NCBI RefSeq assembly: GCF_050574275.1
Contig: NZ_CP192260.1
Location: 434,001 to 498,000 of the forward strand
Reading direction: 5' to 3'
Source: Virgibacillus_F flavescens
GTDB taxonomy: Bacteria > Bacillota > Bacilli > Bacillales > Amphibacillaceae
Length of the DNA: 64,000 nucleotides
Under the pieces are notes generated by a model. It saw only the letters and a program-made list of their open reading frames with translations, did not search any database and was not told the DNA's origin. How positions within the stretch are numbered: position 1 is the first letter of the stretch; the number at the start of each line of letters is the position of its first letter. Shown here in pieces: positions 42,151 through 51,522 of this stretch. The position numbers and the translations under genes are program-made.

Positions 42151-42199
42151 AAAAAACTCGGCATTCGCCTCGTCTTTAATAGCGAATGCCGAGTTTTTA
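42151..42199 (+). terminator. Intrinsic terminator after the small HxH membrane protein
   Basis: Arms AAAAAACTCGGCATTCGC/GCGAATGCCGAGTTTTT. Confidence 0.85.
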
Positions 42200-42326
42200 C
42201 TTATACCGGCAGATTCTCCTAGAACAGTTGAATATCTCGCAATCAATTTCCCTAGTGACGCAAAATCTTTATACTGCGAATTAACTGCTGGTTATTTTCC
42301 ACACCGGAAATAGACCGCGATGTAAC

Positions 42327-42457
42327 AGCAACGAGATTTCCGCAGATGGCAGTCGCTTTCCGCGGGCGGCTGGTGAGCCTCCTCGTGCTAGCGCACTCCG
42401 GGGTCTCACCTATGCCTGTCCTCCCGCAGGAGTCGACTGCCATCCGCTCCAATCTCT
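42327..42457. repeat. Composite structured repeat at 42 kb, B module
   Basis: Most complete B module: outer arms GATGGCAGTCG and CGACTGCCATC, then CCGCGGGCGG...CTCCCGCAGG, GGTGAG/CTCACC and GTGCTAGCGCAC stems. Flanked on the left by GCAAAATCTTTATACTGCGAATTAACT-type sequence (about 42260-42286), also seen at 16.33 kb. No coding potential. Confidence 0.85.
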
Positions 42458-42546
42458 TGACGAAATGGGGATGTTGAGGATTTATTAACTCTACTCCTGA
42501 TAGTACGTCTATTTAAGTACGCATTAAAACAGTCATAAATAGCTTT

Positions 42547-42741
42547 ACCAGTCCTGGTGAGAGGAGGGCGGTGACTCCTGCGGGAACAGCACGAGTCTGA
42601 AGCCCCGCAGAGCGCTCTAAAAGATGATGGCCGACTAAAACCGTCCTTTGCGGACAACGTCGGCATACCCCTTGTCGGGGCAAGGAGACTGAAGCCGTGC
42701 CCGCGGAAAGCATCCGCCCGCAGCGATCCTGGACGGCAGCT
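42547..42741. repeat. Composite structured repeat at 42 kb, A module
   Basis: Stems CTGCGGG/CCCGCAG, GCCGAC/GTCGGC enclosing GTCCTTTGCGGAC, CCCC/GGGG, and closing CCCGCGGAAAGC. The 90-bp spacer to the B module (42458-42546) matches the 31 and 37 kb spacers at ATTTATTAACT and downstream. Sequence 42742-42896 is AT-rich and shows no gene. Confidence 0.85.
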
Positions 42742-42896
42742 TTAGAACGCGTATGTGATAACAAAGCTAAAGTTTAATCGAGTTATTTCGCAGTTTCCAT
42801 CAACTACGACAAAAGAACTAATAGCATGTAAAAACCTCAAGTTGGCCAGGCGTTAGAGCTAGACAAACATAAATATTTTATACATTCTTATCTTTT

Positions 42897-42940
42897 TAAA
42901 AAGAAGCCAGTAACCGAAATGAACGGTTTCTGGCTTCTTT
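42897..42940 (-). terminator. Intrinsic terminator of the MurE-like gene
   Basis: On the minus strand, arms AAGAAGCCAGAAACCG/CGGTTACTGGCTTCTT followed by TTTAAAAAG. Confidence 0.85.
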
Positions 42941-44467
42941 CTATATACCTTCCTGCAGTCCTTGCTTCAGATTCGTCTCTAACTGCGTGAAATACTCCTT
43001 TATAATTGCTGTATCGGAGTGTGGTATTTTTTCACCTTTAACAATTTGCGCTCCATTAATACATCCGCTCGTGAGTACAATGATATCACCTTCATCACCT
43101 AACGACAGCGCTTTTTTAACTCCATCTTCCCGTGATAAAGTAGCATGGATATTTTCAGCAGATCGATCCGAGAATCCATCCATTACACTGTCAACGACCT
43201 TTCGGGGGTCATTAAATCCGGGATGATCCACCGTCACTACGATCGAATCTGCTTTACCTTCTACCATTTCTGCCATTTTAGGCATTTTACTAAAATCACG
43301 GATTCCTATTCCTGCAATCATTACAATCAATTTATTGTATTTAAGTTTATGCACTTCTGCTAATAAACTTTTAAGCGCTACTGGCGTATGCGCATAATCA
43401 AGAATGACTTTCCTTCCAGCAGTATCCTCCTGCAGGATTTCAAATCTTCCTTCAGGATTTTCGATGAAAGAAAGAGCTTGTACTATTTTTTCAGTTGAAA
43501 AGCCTGAATCGAGCGCAACACATACTGCCGCCAAGAGATTCGCTACATTGTAATCACCGAAAACTGGAGTGCGAACTGTAAAACACTCACCATTAATATT
43601 CAAATCAATCAGCGAACCATTTTCGTTCACTCGGATGTTAGTTGCTGTTACATCCGCATTGGATTCTCCTGACAGGCTATAGGTAAATAGATTTCCTGTA
43701 AATGAATCAATAATATCCTGTGCCATTTGTGGGTCATCCACATTTACAACTGCAGTTTTCACTTGATCAAATAACTTCAGCTTTGCCTTTTTATAGTTCT
43801 CAAAATTCCTGTGATATTCAATATGCTCCGGAGACAGATTTGTATGTATCCCTACATCGAAAAGAATTCCTTCGACACGTTTTTCTTCAATTGCAATAGA
43901 AGAAACTTCCATAGATACCGCTTTGTCCCCTGCTGCATATAAATGATCAAAGATGTAATGTATATCAGATGATTCAGGAGTTGTAGGAGTGCTTTGCATG
44001 AATTCAAGTTTATTTTTCGAACTCCATACTCCTGTTGTACCGATAGATCCTGTTGGCAGTCCTAAATTATTTAATAACGATTTAACATATACAGCCACTG
44101 TTGTTTTACCATTAGTACCAGTTATTCCAACAGTCAACATGTTTTTATAACGAAATTCGTGGAATATACCTGCCAACTTGGCCACAGCCACTCGCACGTT
44201 TTCAACATACAAAAATGTACACTCAGGATATTTTACGCTCATTCCCCTTAGTGCCTCTTCATTGTCACCAAGCATTACCAATGCACCTTGCTCAATTGCA
44301 TCTTCTATAAAATAATGACCATCATCGTTTTCTCCAGCAATACAAACAAAAGCAGATCCATCGACAACTCTGCGTGAATCATAAGTTATCGATGTAATGC
44401 TGTTCTGTTTACTGCCGTATATCTTTAAAATACCTATTCCAATATCTTTTTCGAAGTTAATATTCAT
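42941..44467 (-). CDS. MurE-like Mur ligase (atypical)
   Basis: 508 residues with the three Mur-ligase domains. UDP-binding N-terminus has SITYDSRRVVDGSAFVCIAG; the ATP P-loop is GITGTNGKTTVAVY (about 115-128); STPTTPES and the carbamylated lysine region follow; the C-terminal domain has HTPVALKSLL. The amino-acid-selecting motif, DNPR in meso-DAP MurE, reads VDHPGFNDPRKV here, so specificity for meso-DAP is doubtful. It stands alone beside a BCCT gene, not in a mur/dcw cluster. It may be a second MurE for an alternative wall precursor or a ligase of another amino-acid polymer. Confidence 0.8.
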   Translation of the reverse strand: MNINFEKDIGIGILKIYGSKQNSITSITYDSRRVVDGSAFVCIAGENDDGHYFIEDAIEQGALVMLGDNEEALRGMSVKYPECTFLYVENVRVAVAKLAGIFHEFRYKNMLTVGITGTNGKTTVAVYVKSLLNNLGLPTGSIGTTGVWSSKNKLEFMQSTPTTPESSDIHYIFDHLYAAGDKAVSMEVSSIAIEEKRVEGILFDVGIHTNLSPEHIEYHRNFENYKKAKLKLFDQVKTAVVNVDDPQMAQDIIDSFTGNLFTYSLSGESNADVTATNIRVNENGSLIDLNINGECFTVRTPVFGDYNVANLLAAVCVALDSGFSTEKIVQALSFIENPEGRFEILQEDTAGRKVILDYAHTPVALKSLLAEVHKLKYNKLIVMIAGIGIRDFSKMPKMAEMVEGKADSIVVTVDHPGFNDPRKVVDSVMDGFSDRSAENIHATLSREDGVKKALSLGDEGDIIVLTSGCINGAQIVKGEKIPHSDTAIIKEYFTQLETNLKQGLQEGI

Positions 44468-44594
44468 CGTTGCACCTCGCTACTTTCTTCACCACGGACA
44501 CTGGAGTTATGAGAAGACTCTTTGTTAAAGTATAACTTATTTTTCTCTGTTGAAAAACATGCTATTCGTATCAATTTATTATACGTGAGGTACA

Positions 44595-46085
44595 TTATTT
44601 TACATTTTTACTATTATCTTGCTGCACTGCTTTATAAAACGAGACGCCCATCAGCATTATAACGATGGAAAACGGCAGCGCAGCGATAATAAGGACATTC
44701 TGCAGTCCCTGTGTGCCGCCAAAATAAACGACGATTGCCGCCATTGCTGATTGTGCCAGTCCCCAAACGATTTTCACCGAATTTGATGGATTAATATGTC
44801 CATTTGTACTTAACATTCCTAATACAAACGTAGCTGAGTCAGCTGAAGTGATGAAAAAGATGGCAATTACAAGAATAGTTATAATGGACATCAATGTGCC
44901 GAGGGGATAGTTTTCCAACACTCCAAACGTAGACGTTTCCAGCGTTAACTTAGAGATCTCTACAATACCATTTTGCTCAAGATTTAAAGCGGAAACTCCA
45001 AATACTGCAAAAAAGATAAAGCATACTAATGATGGGACAAGCAGGACTCCCAGCATAAATTCTTTTACAGTACGGCCCTTTGAAATTCGTGCGATAAATA
45101 TACCTACGAAAGGTGCCCACGAAATCCACCATGCCCAGTAGAAGATAGTCCAGCTGTTTATCCATTTACGATTTTCACCATCTAATGGTGCTAAATGAAA
45201 ACTCATTTCGAAAAAGTCGGTTATATATCCACCAAGTGTACTTGTAAACATATTGAGAATATATAAAGTAGGACCTACGATAAATAATATAATCAACAAT
45301 ACAAATGCCAATACCATATTGATATTACTTAAATACTTAATTCCCCGACCAATTCCTGACCAGGCTGAAAAAATAAATAACGCTGTCGCCACGGCTAAAA
45401 TAATTAGTAATACCGTGAAATTATTTGGAATTCCAAATATATAGGATAATCCACCATTTATTTGAGCGGATCCAAATCCGAGTGTCGCAGCAACACCTAC
45501 TACCGTTGCAACAACAGCTAATGTATCAATCAGTTTTCCTGCAATTCCCTGCATCGCCTTTTCCCCGAACAATGGAACAAGCGTAGCACTGATAAGACCT
45601 GGTGCTCCACGATGGAATTTAAAATACGCTAGCACGAGCGCTACAATTCCATACACTGCCCAAGCATGTACACCCCAATGGAAAAAAGAATACTGAAGTG
45701 CTTCTTTTATTGCTTCTTCTGTTCCAGGCTTAGCTTCGGGAGAAGACACAAACGCATGCTTAATTGGTTCTGCGGTGGTCCAAAATACAAGACCCATACC
45801 CATTCCAGCACTGAATAGCATAGCGAACCATGACAACAGGCTGAATTCTGGTTTATCTCCTTCTTTTCCAAGTTTAACCTTACCAAATTTGGAAAAAATT
45901 AAATAAACACAGAAGGCTAACATAATCATAATAATGATTAAATAATACCATCCAAAGTTTACGGATATTGCTTGTGTTACTTCTGCTGTTAATTCTTTTA
46001 AATTAGCTGGGGCGATTGAACCCCATACTACAACACCAATACAGATAATAAGTCCATACCAAAAAACTACTGTTACATTCTTCAC
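44595..46085 (-). CDS. BCCT-family glycine betaine/choline transporter
   Basis: 496 residues with twelve predicted membrane helices. The BCCT signature tract is INSWTIFYWAWWISWAPFVGIFIARISKGRTVKEF, with tryptophan-rich substrate box residues and the earlier GMGMGLVFWTTAEP. It takes up betaine or choline with sodium for osmoprotection, fitting a halotolerant lifestyle. GTG start at 46085 with GAGGTGG upstream. An unusually long upstream frame without a ribosome site was discarded. Confidence 0.9.
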   Translation of the reverse strand: MKNVTVVFWYGLIICIGVVVWGSIAPANLKELTAEVTQAISVNFGWYYLIIIMIMLAFCVYLIFSKFGKVKLGKEGDKPEFSLLSWFAMLFSAGMGMGLVFWTTAEPIKHAFVSSPEAKPGTEEAIKEALQYSFFHWGVHAWAVYGIVALVLAYFKFHRGAPGLISATLVPLFGEKAMQGIAGKLIDTLAVVATVVGVAATLGFGSAQINGGLSYIFGIPNNFTVLLIILAVATALFIFSAWSGIGRGIKYLSNINMVLAFVLLIILFIVGPTLYILNMFTSTLGGYITDFFEMSFHLAPLDGENRKWINSWTIFYWAWWISWAPFVGIFIARISKGRTVKEFMLGVLLVPSLVCFIFFAVFGVSALNLEQNGIVEISKLTLETSTFGVLENYPLGTLMSIITILVIAIFFITSADSATFVLGMLSTNGHINPSNSVKIVWGLAQSAMAAIVVYFGGTQGLQNVLIIAALPFSIVIMLMGVSFYKAVQQDNSKNVK

Positions 46086-46258
46086 TTTTCCACCTCTTAT
46101 GTATGTTTTTTCATTTAAAAGCTTTTGCCTTATTGAACAAACATATACCCGGAATTCAGGATACCTAAACAATTTGAGAGCACTTTATTTGTTCCAGATT
46201 TCACTAAGAGAATGAAAATTGTATTACATTTAAAGCACTTAATTAGAAGCGTCTTTGG

Positions 46259-47206
46259 TTACATTTTTAACTTCTGAAAATAATCAATAATTCCTAATGC
46301 GCTAATCTGCATATCTAAGTTAATTAAAATATACACATCATGGTCATCGGGCACATGCAACTCTCTTAAATGTTCCTTTACACGATACGACATTCTCGTT
46401 GCAAGTTCTGCATAATTTTCTCCTGCAGCAAAGGTTCTTTCTCCTTCTTCCATAAAAACAGCTAACCAATTAGATGCTTGGTCCAAAGCTAGGTCAATAT
46501 TCTCTGTCATTCCAAAATGACCGTAATAAATACGTTCCACATTCATATCGTTCACTCGTTTAATGGCCCTTTGCATGGCTGCCGGATCAAAATGATTAGG
46601 GGATGTTGATGGAAGGAAAAATTCAATTCCATCACGGATTAATTGGTCGTATCGAATTCCAACCGTATCACCGGTAAATATGCCGTTACTGACTGGGTCA
46701 TAGATACTAAAATGGTGTTTCGCATGACCTGGAGTATCCAGAAATTCAAGTGTACAGGAGTCTCCAATCTTTAGTTCATCCCCTTCTCCTTTAATAAGTA
46801 TCTTATCTTCCGGAACTGGGATGATTGGATCAAATAACTCAGCAAAACTTTCGCCGTATATAGCTCGTGCCCCAGCAGCAAGTTTTTTGGGATTTATTAA
46901 ATGTCTTGCTCCTCTTGCATGAACAACCACTCTAGCGTTAGGACAATCCTTAACTAATAACCCAGCCCCTCCAGCATGGTCGAGATGAATATGTGTAACT
47001 ATAATATATTTTACATCTTCCAGAGAAAATCCCATTGAATCCAACCCTTGTTTTACATACTTCACCGAAGGGCTTGGTCCAGTTTCAATTAGAGTCAGTT
47101 CTTTTTCATCAATTACATATGTACCAGTACGTTCAGGTTTCCCTAAATCATACCCATCAATTAAATAAATTCGATCGTCAATTCGATCAGGTTTTTTCAT
47201 CTCCAT
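46259..47206 (-). CDS. MBL-fold metallo-hydrolase
   Basis: 315 residues. The HxHxDH metal motif is THIHLDHAGGAG (about 71-82). Further ligands are in DTPGHAKHHFSIYD and GDTVG, and the late histidine is in YYGHFG. The C-terminal extension (about 230-315) resembles that of glyoxalase II-like hydrolases. Hydrolysis of a thioester or lactone is plausible; the substrate is unknown. The start at 47206 with GAGGTG upstream is chosen over a GTG nine bases earlier that overlaps it. Confidence 0.82.
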   Translation of the reverse strand: MEMKKPDRIDDRIYLIDGYDLGKPERTGTYVIDEKELTLIETGPSPSVKYVKQGLDSMGFSLEDVKYIIVTHIHLDHAGGAGLLVKDCPNARVVVHARGARHLINPKKLAAGARAIYGESFAELFDPIIPVPEDKILIKGEGDELKIGDSCTLEFLDTPGHAKHHFSIYDPVSNGIFTGDTVGIRYDQLIRDGIEFFLPSTSPNHFDPAAMQRAIKRVNDMNVERIYYGHFGMTENIDLALDQASNWLAVFMEEGERTFAAGENYAELATRMSYRVKEHLRELHVPDDHDVYILINLDMQISALGIIDYFQKLKM

Positions 47207-47348
47207 TACGAACACCTCTTTTACAAATGCTTTCTAATAATTATAACACCCCTTAACCAATTTGTGTGGCTGCCAGCACTACTTAATTAAGCATGTTTTG
47301 TGCAGTAATTTAGTACACTGCATCAACGCAAGGAACATTACTACATTT

Positions 47349-47389
47349 AAAAAACTACCTATTCACACGACGGGAATAGGTAGTTTTTA
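47349..47389. terminator. Bidirectional terminator near the zinc-finger gene
   Basis: Arms AAAAACTACCTATTC/GAATAGGTAGTTTTT around ACACGACGG. Confidence 0.85.
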
Positions 47390-47396
47390 TGGCTAA

Positions 47397-47561
47397 TTAA
47401 TTCAAGAGGCGATTTGTTTCATCTACTTCCAGTATTCTAGTCGGAACTGAATTTTTATTTCCTTCCCCACCACAAATACTGCATGTATACTGCCAGCCTT
47501 CATCATCCGCCAGCATACCTGTCCCCTCACAGGCTCTGCATGTATCATCTCGGTCAACCAT
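47397..47561 (-). CDS. Small DnaJ-type zinc-finger protein (YuiA-like)
   Basis: 54 residues, too short for many gene finders. Two CxxCxGxG-type knuckles, CRACEGTG (residues 8-15) and CSICGGEG (about 29-36), should bind one zinc, as in the DnaJ cysteine-rich domain. A strong GAGGAGG ribosome site eight bases upstream supports it as a real gene. It resembles the Bacillus YuiA and anti-TRAP small proteins in layout, but the trp operon here is T-box controlled, so an anti-TRAP role is unlikely. Function unknown. Confidence 0.72.
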   Translation of the reverse strand: MVDRDDTCRACEGTGMLADDEGWQYTCSICGGEGNKNSVPTRILEVDETNRLLN

Positions 47562-47630
47562 TTCAAGCATCCTCCTCAGATAACAACATCAGACTTAGTT
47601 TCTAGATTTCACATAAAAATATACATTAGA

Positions 47631-47664
47631 AAAGACCCCTATTCGTTTGAATAAGGGGCCATTA
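47631..47664 (-). terminator. Intrinsic terminator of the POT transporter gene
   Basis: On the minus strand, arms AATGGCCCCTTATTC/GAATAGGGGTC with TTTTCT after. Confidence 0.75.
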
Positions 47665-47680
47665 ATTGATTAAGGCTGGA

Positions 47681-49174
47681 CTATCTCACTCCGCGCATAT
47701 ATGTTTGGATTTTTTTGGTAGATGCAAGAAGGACAAAACCAAGTAAAACAGCTACTCCACCAATTACACCAAAATAAATGGTTTCACTTGATGGATCATA
47801 TAGCTTAACTACTTGAGCATTAACTGCTTGTCCTGCTGCGTTTGACATAAACCATAAACTCATTGTTTGGGCTGAGAACGCTGTCGGAGCAAGCTTTGTC
47901 GTAGCTGATAAACCAACAGGTGATATACAGAGTTCTCCCAGAACTACTAGGAAGAAGCTAAGCACAAGCCATAACGGACTTACAAGTGATTCTGTCCCAT
48001 TAATCATAGCTGGGAAGATTAGAATCATAAATGAGACACCACCAAAGATTAATCCAAGAGAAAACTTGGTAGGTGTAGAAGGTTGACGATCTCCAAGTTT
48101 AATCCACAGACTAGCGAACACCGGTGCCAGGAAAATAATGAATAACGGGTTCAGTGACTGGAACCAGGATGCAAATAATTCAATTCCAGCGAAACTAAGA
48201 TCCGTTCTTTCCTTGGCATATAGAGCCAGTATAATAGAACCTTGCTCCTGAATTGCCCAGAATACCATTGATGCCACAAATAAAGGAATGTAAGCAAGGA
48301 TCCGCGATCTTTCATCTTCATTCGTTTTTGGACTGCGATACATAACAATAAAGTATGCAGTTGGAATGGCTATTCCAAGAAAACTGATCAAATAAGTAAA
48401 TGTAGTTATTGTTAAGATATTGGTAGGTACTGTAGCAGCAAGTAGGACAGCAATAATAACCGCACCTATTCCAAAGTTTCGGAATACCTTTTTCTTCTCA
48501 TTCGATTCCAGTGGATTTGGAACATATGTACCTGCAAGACCAAGATATTTTTTTCTGGTCATAAGGAATACCACTAAACCAAGGAACATTCCGAAAGCTG
48601 CGATACTAAATCCATAATGATAGCTGTATTCCTGTCCAACGGTACCAACAATTAGCGGCGCGATTAGTGCACCCATGTTAATACCCATATAGAAAATACT
48701 AAAGCCTGAGTCCCGACGAATATCTTTCTGGCTATACATATCTCCAACTACGCTGGAAACGTTCGGCTTTAATAAACCTGTACCTATTATAATGAAAAAC
48801 ATCGATACAAATAATCCTGAAACTCCCACTGGAAGTGAAAGTGCAATGTGACCAATCATAATGAGTACTCCGCCATAAAAAACGGTTTGTTGTGTACCTA
48901 AAAGCCGGTCTGCAATCCAACCACCAATTACACCCGTCATATAAACTAGCGCTCCGTAGATTGCCATGATTGATGTAGCGGTTTCCATGCTAATTCCAAG
49001 ACCACCGTCAACAACCTCTGTGTACATATAAAATAGTAATATTGCCCGCATTCCATAGTAAGAAAAGCGTTCCCAAAATTCAGTAAAGAATAACGTAAAT
49101 AAACCTTTAGGTTGTCCAAAAAAACCACGTTGCGGTACACTTTGAACAATTTTTTCCCGACTAATATTTTTCAT
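47681..49174 (-). CDS. POT-family proton-dependent oligopeptide transporter
   Basis: 497 residues with 12-14 membrane helices. The ExxERFxYY motif (TEFWERFSYYGMR, about 30-42) is the POT proton-coupling hallmark; GGWIADRLLGTQQTVFYGG and FSIFYMGINMGALIAPLIVG are further family signatures. Di- and tripeptide uptake, DtpT-like. AAGGAG precedes ATG 49174. The promoter lies at 49260-49288, back to back with the LtaS-like gene promoter. Confidence 0.93.
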   Translation of the reverse strand: MKNISREKIVQSVPQRGFFGQPKGLFTLFFTEFWERFSYYGMRAILLFYMYTEVVDGGLGISMETATSIMAIYGALVYMTGVIGGWIADRLLGTQQTVFYGGVLIMIGHIALSLPVGVSGLFVSMFFIIIGTGLLKPNVSSVVGDMYSQKDIRRDSGFSIFYMGINMGALIAPLIVGTVGQEYSYHYGFSIAAFGMFLGLVVFLMTRKKYLGLAGTYVPNPLESNEKKKVFRNFGIGAVIIAVLLAATVPTNILTITTFTYLISFLGIAIPTAYFIVMYRSPKTNEDERSRILAYIPLFVASMVFWAIQEQGSIILALYAKERTDLSFAGIELFASWFQSLNPLFIIFLAPVFASLWIKLGDRQPSTPTKFSLGLIFGGVSFMILIFPAMINGTESLVSPLWLVLSFFLVVLGELCISPVGLSATTKLAPTAFSAQTMSLWFMSNAAGQAVNAQVVKLYDPSSETIYFGVIGGVAVLLGFVLLASTKKIQTYMRGVR

Positions 49175-49259
49175 GATGACTGTAGCTCCTTCTTGTAAAG
49201 TTAAAATTTTTCTGTTAATTCATGTTGGACTAATAACAGGAATTAATCGCAACAGAACA

Positions 49260-49288
49260 ATGATATTGGGACTGTTAACATTTGTCAA
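49260..49288 (-). promoter_or_regulatory. Sigma-A promoter of the POT transporter gene
   Basis: On the minus strand, -35 TTGACA (49288-49283), 17-bp spacer, -10 TATCAT (49265-49260). Confidence 0.7.
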
Positions 49289-49368
49289 TTGACGAAAATT
49301 TGTAAACTGTCTTAATAAAAATTCTTTTTACAGGTCATTTACATAATGTCACAATTCGAGAAAAAGGG

Positions 49369-49397
49369 TTGCTAAAATACAGTAAATAAGTTACACT
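49369..49397 (+). promoter_or_regulatory. Candidate promoter of the LtaS-like gene
   Basis: -35 TTGCTA (49369-49374), 17-bp spacer, -10 TACACT (49392-49397), 60 bp before the start codon. Confidence 0.5.
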
Positions 49398-49457
49398 AAA
49401 CTATCGATGTTTCAAAAAAATAAATTAAGTAAAAAAATGGAAATTCGAGGTGAAACA

Positions 49458-51398
49458 ATGAAGAATATACTTTCTTCAAAGATGGGGTTCTTTTTTGTTG
49501 CAGTACTTTTACTATGGATAAAATCGTATTCAATATATGTTAATGAATTTAATCTTGATATTCAAAATGGTATACAGGAGTTCCTGCTGTTTATTAACCC
49601 ACTTAGTTCAGCATTAATATTTCTTGGGTTTGCATTATTTGCAAAAGGAAAACGAGCAGGTATTTGGATTATAGTTATTGATTCAATTATGAGTTTCCTA
49701 GTGTACGCTAACGTGGTTTACTATCGTTCAGCTACCGACTATATTACTCTTCCAACGCTTACCCAAACAGATAATTTTGGTAGCTTAGGTGGCAGTATTG
49801 CTAGTTTAGTAGCCTGGACCGATGTATTTTATGGTTTGGATGTAATTATTTTAATTGCACTATATATATGGACAAAGAATAATTGGTCAACCGCTCGTAT
49901 GCAGAAGAAAAAGCCGGTAATGGTTCTTGCAGTAGGCGTTTTGGCTTTCTCTATTAATCTAGGTTTGGCTGAAGCAGATCGTCCTCAGCTCTTAACTAGA
50001 ACTTTTGACCGTAATTATATTGTGAAATATTTGGGCTCGTATAACTTTGCTCTCTATGATGCGTATCAGACTATACGTTCATCCACCCAACGCGTTTTGG
50101 CAGATAGCAGTGATATTACCGAGGTTGAAAACTATACAAAAAACAAGTTTGCTGAACCAAACCCTGAGCTTTTCGGGGCAGCAAAAGGGAAAAATGTTAT
50201 TAAAATTCATTTAGAATCGTTCCAATCGTTTTTAATAGATTATAAGCTGCACGGTGAAGAGGTAACACCATTCCTTAATTCACTTGTGCATGATGACAGC
50301 AAAAACTTTACGTATTTTGATAACTTCTTCCATCAAACAGCACAAGGTAAAACCGCTGATGCTGAATTGTTGCTGGATACATCCTTATATCCTTTACCAC
50401 AAGGGGCTGCCTTTGTTACAAAAGGAAATAATACGTATCAGGCACTGCCAGCAATTTTAAAACAACAGCAGGATTATACAACAGCCGTGTTCCACGGAGA
50501 CAATAAATCCTTCTGGAATCGCGATGAGGTATATAAAGAGCTAGGGATTGATGAATACTTTGATTCAAGCTACTACAATATGACGGAAGAGAATGTGATT
50601 GGTTATGGACTGAAGGATAAACCATTTTTCAATGAATCCATGCCGATGTTGAAGTCTTTAGAAAAGCCATTTTACGCTCATATGATGACTTTAACACATC
50701 ACCACCCTTATTTAATAAGCCCAGAAGAGGCTTCTATTAAGCCTGCTGAAACTGGAGATCCATCGGTAGATCGATACTTCCAGACAGCTAGATATCTGGA
50801 TGAATCATTAAAACTGTTTTTTGAGAACCTAAAAGAAGCTGGATTATATGAGGATTCGGTGATCATGATATATGGTGACCACTACGGCATCTCTGAAAAC
50901 CATGACGAGGCAATGGCACAAATCGTCGGGGAAGAGATTACCGACTTTAAACACCAGCAGTTGCAACGTGTTCCGTATATGATTAAAATTCCTAGTGTAG
51001 ACAGTAAAGGAATTAATCATGAATATTCAAGCCTGATAGATGTAATGCCTACTATGCTTCATTTAGCAGGAATTAACGCTCAGGATTATATTCAATTTGG
51101 TACAGACATGTTCTCAAAAGGACATAAAGAGTATGTGGCATTACGGAATGGTGATTTCATCACACCGGAATACAGCGCTATTTCGGGAGAATACTACGAT
51201 AGTAAAACTGGCGAAGAAATTAAACCAACAGAAGAAATGAAAGAAATGCAAAAGAAAGTACGACATGAGCTCACGCTCTCAGACAAAGTGTTATATGGAG
51301 ATCTCCTTCGTTTCTATACACCGAATGAAAAGTGGAAAGAAGTTGACACATCAGGTGTTTCGTACGGTAAAAATTCTTCAGACTCAGAAGAAGAATAA
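49458..51398 (+). CDS. LtaS-family lipoteichoic acid synthase (sulfatase fold)
   Basis: 646 residues. Five N-terminal membrane helices (about 1-190) are followed by an extracellular sulfatase-like domain (about 230-600). The catalytic threonine is in FFHQTAQGKTADAELLLD, a metal loop is IMIYGDHYGISENH, and HFDNFF-like and HPYLISPEE segments are family-typical. It polymerises glycerol phosphate from phosphatidylglycerol, or acts as a paralogue (YfnI/YqgS/YvgJ type). The ATG at 49458 follows GAGGTG; an ATG at 49407 lacks a ribosome site. Confidence 0.9.
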   Translation: MKNILSSKMGFFFVAVLLLWIKSYSIYVNEFNLDIQNGIQEFLLFINPLSSALIFLGFALFAKGKRAGIWIIVIDSIMSFLVYANVVYYRSATDYITLPTLTQTDNFGSLGGSIASLVAWTDVFYGLDVIILIALYIWTKNNWSTARMQKKKPVMVLAVGVLAFSINLGLAEADRPQLLTRTFDRNYIVKYLGSYNFALYDAYQTIRSSTQRVLADSSDITEVENYTKNKFAEPNPELFGAAKGKNVIKIHLESFQSFLIDYKLHGEEVTPFLNSLVHDDSKNFTYFDNFFHQTAQGKTADAELLLDTSLYPLPQGAAFVTKGNNTYQALPAILKQQQDYTTAVFHGDNKSFWNRDEVYKELGIDEYFDSSYYNMTEENVIGYGLKDKPFFNESMPMLKSLEKPFYAHMMTLTHHHPYLISPEEASIKPAETGDPSVDRYFQTARYLDESLKLFFENLKEAGLYEDSVIMIYGDHYGISENHDEAMAQIVGEEITDFKHQQLQRVPYMIKIPSVDSKGINHEYSSLIDVMPTMLHLAGINAQDYIQFGTDMFSKGHKEYVALRNGDFITPEYSAISGEYYDSKTGEEIKPTEEMKEMQKKVRHELTLSDKVLYGDLLRFYTPNEKWKEVDTSGVSYGKNSSDSEEE

Positions 51399-51415
51399 TA
51401 AACAAAACTAAACAA

Positions 51416-51462
51416 AAGAAGCAATCATGTGAATGAATTTTCACTGATTGCTTCTTTTTTTG
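51416..51462 (+). terminator. Intrinsic terminator of the LtaS-like gene
   Basis: Arms AGAAGCAATCA(TGTGAA)/(TTTCAC)TGATTGCTTCT with seven T residues. Confidence 0.88.
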
Positions 51463-51522
51463 TTTAATTAATAAACATTAGTATAAACTAACAAAAATAA
51501 TAGTGGAAAAGAGGTGAAGTAA

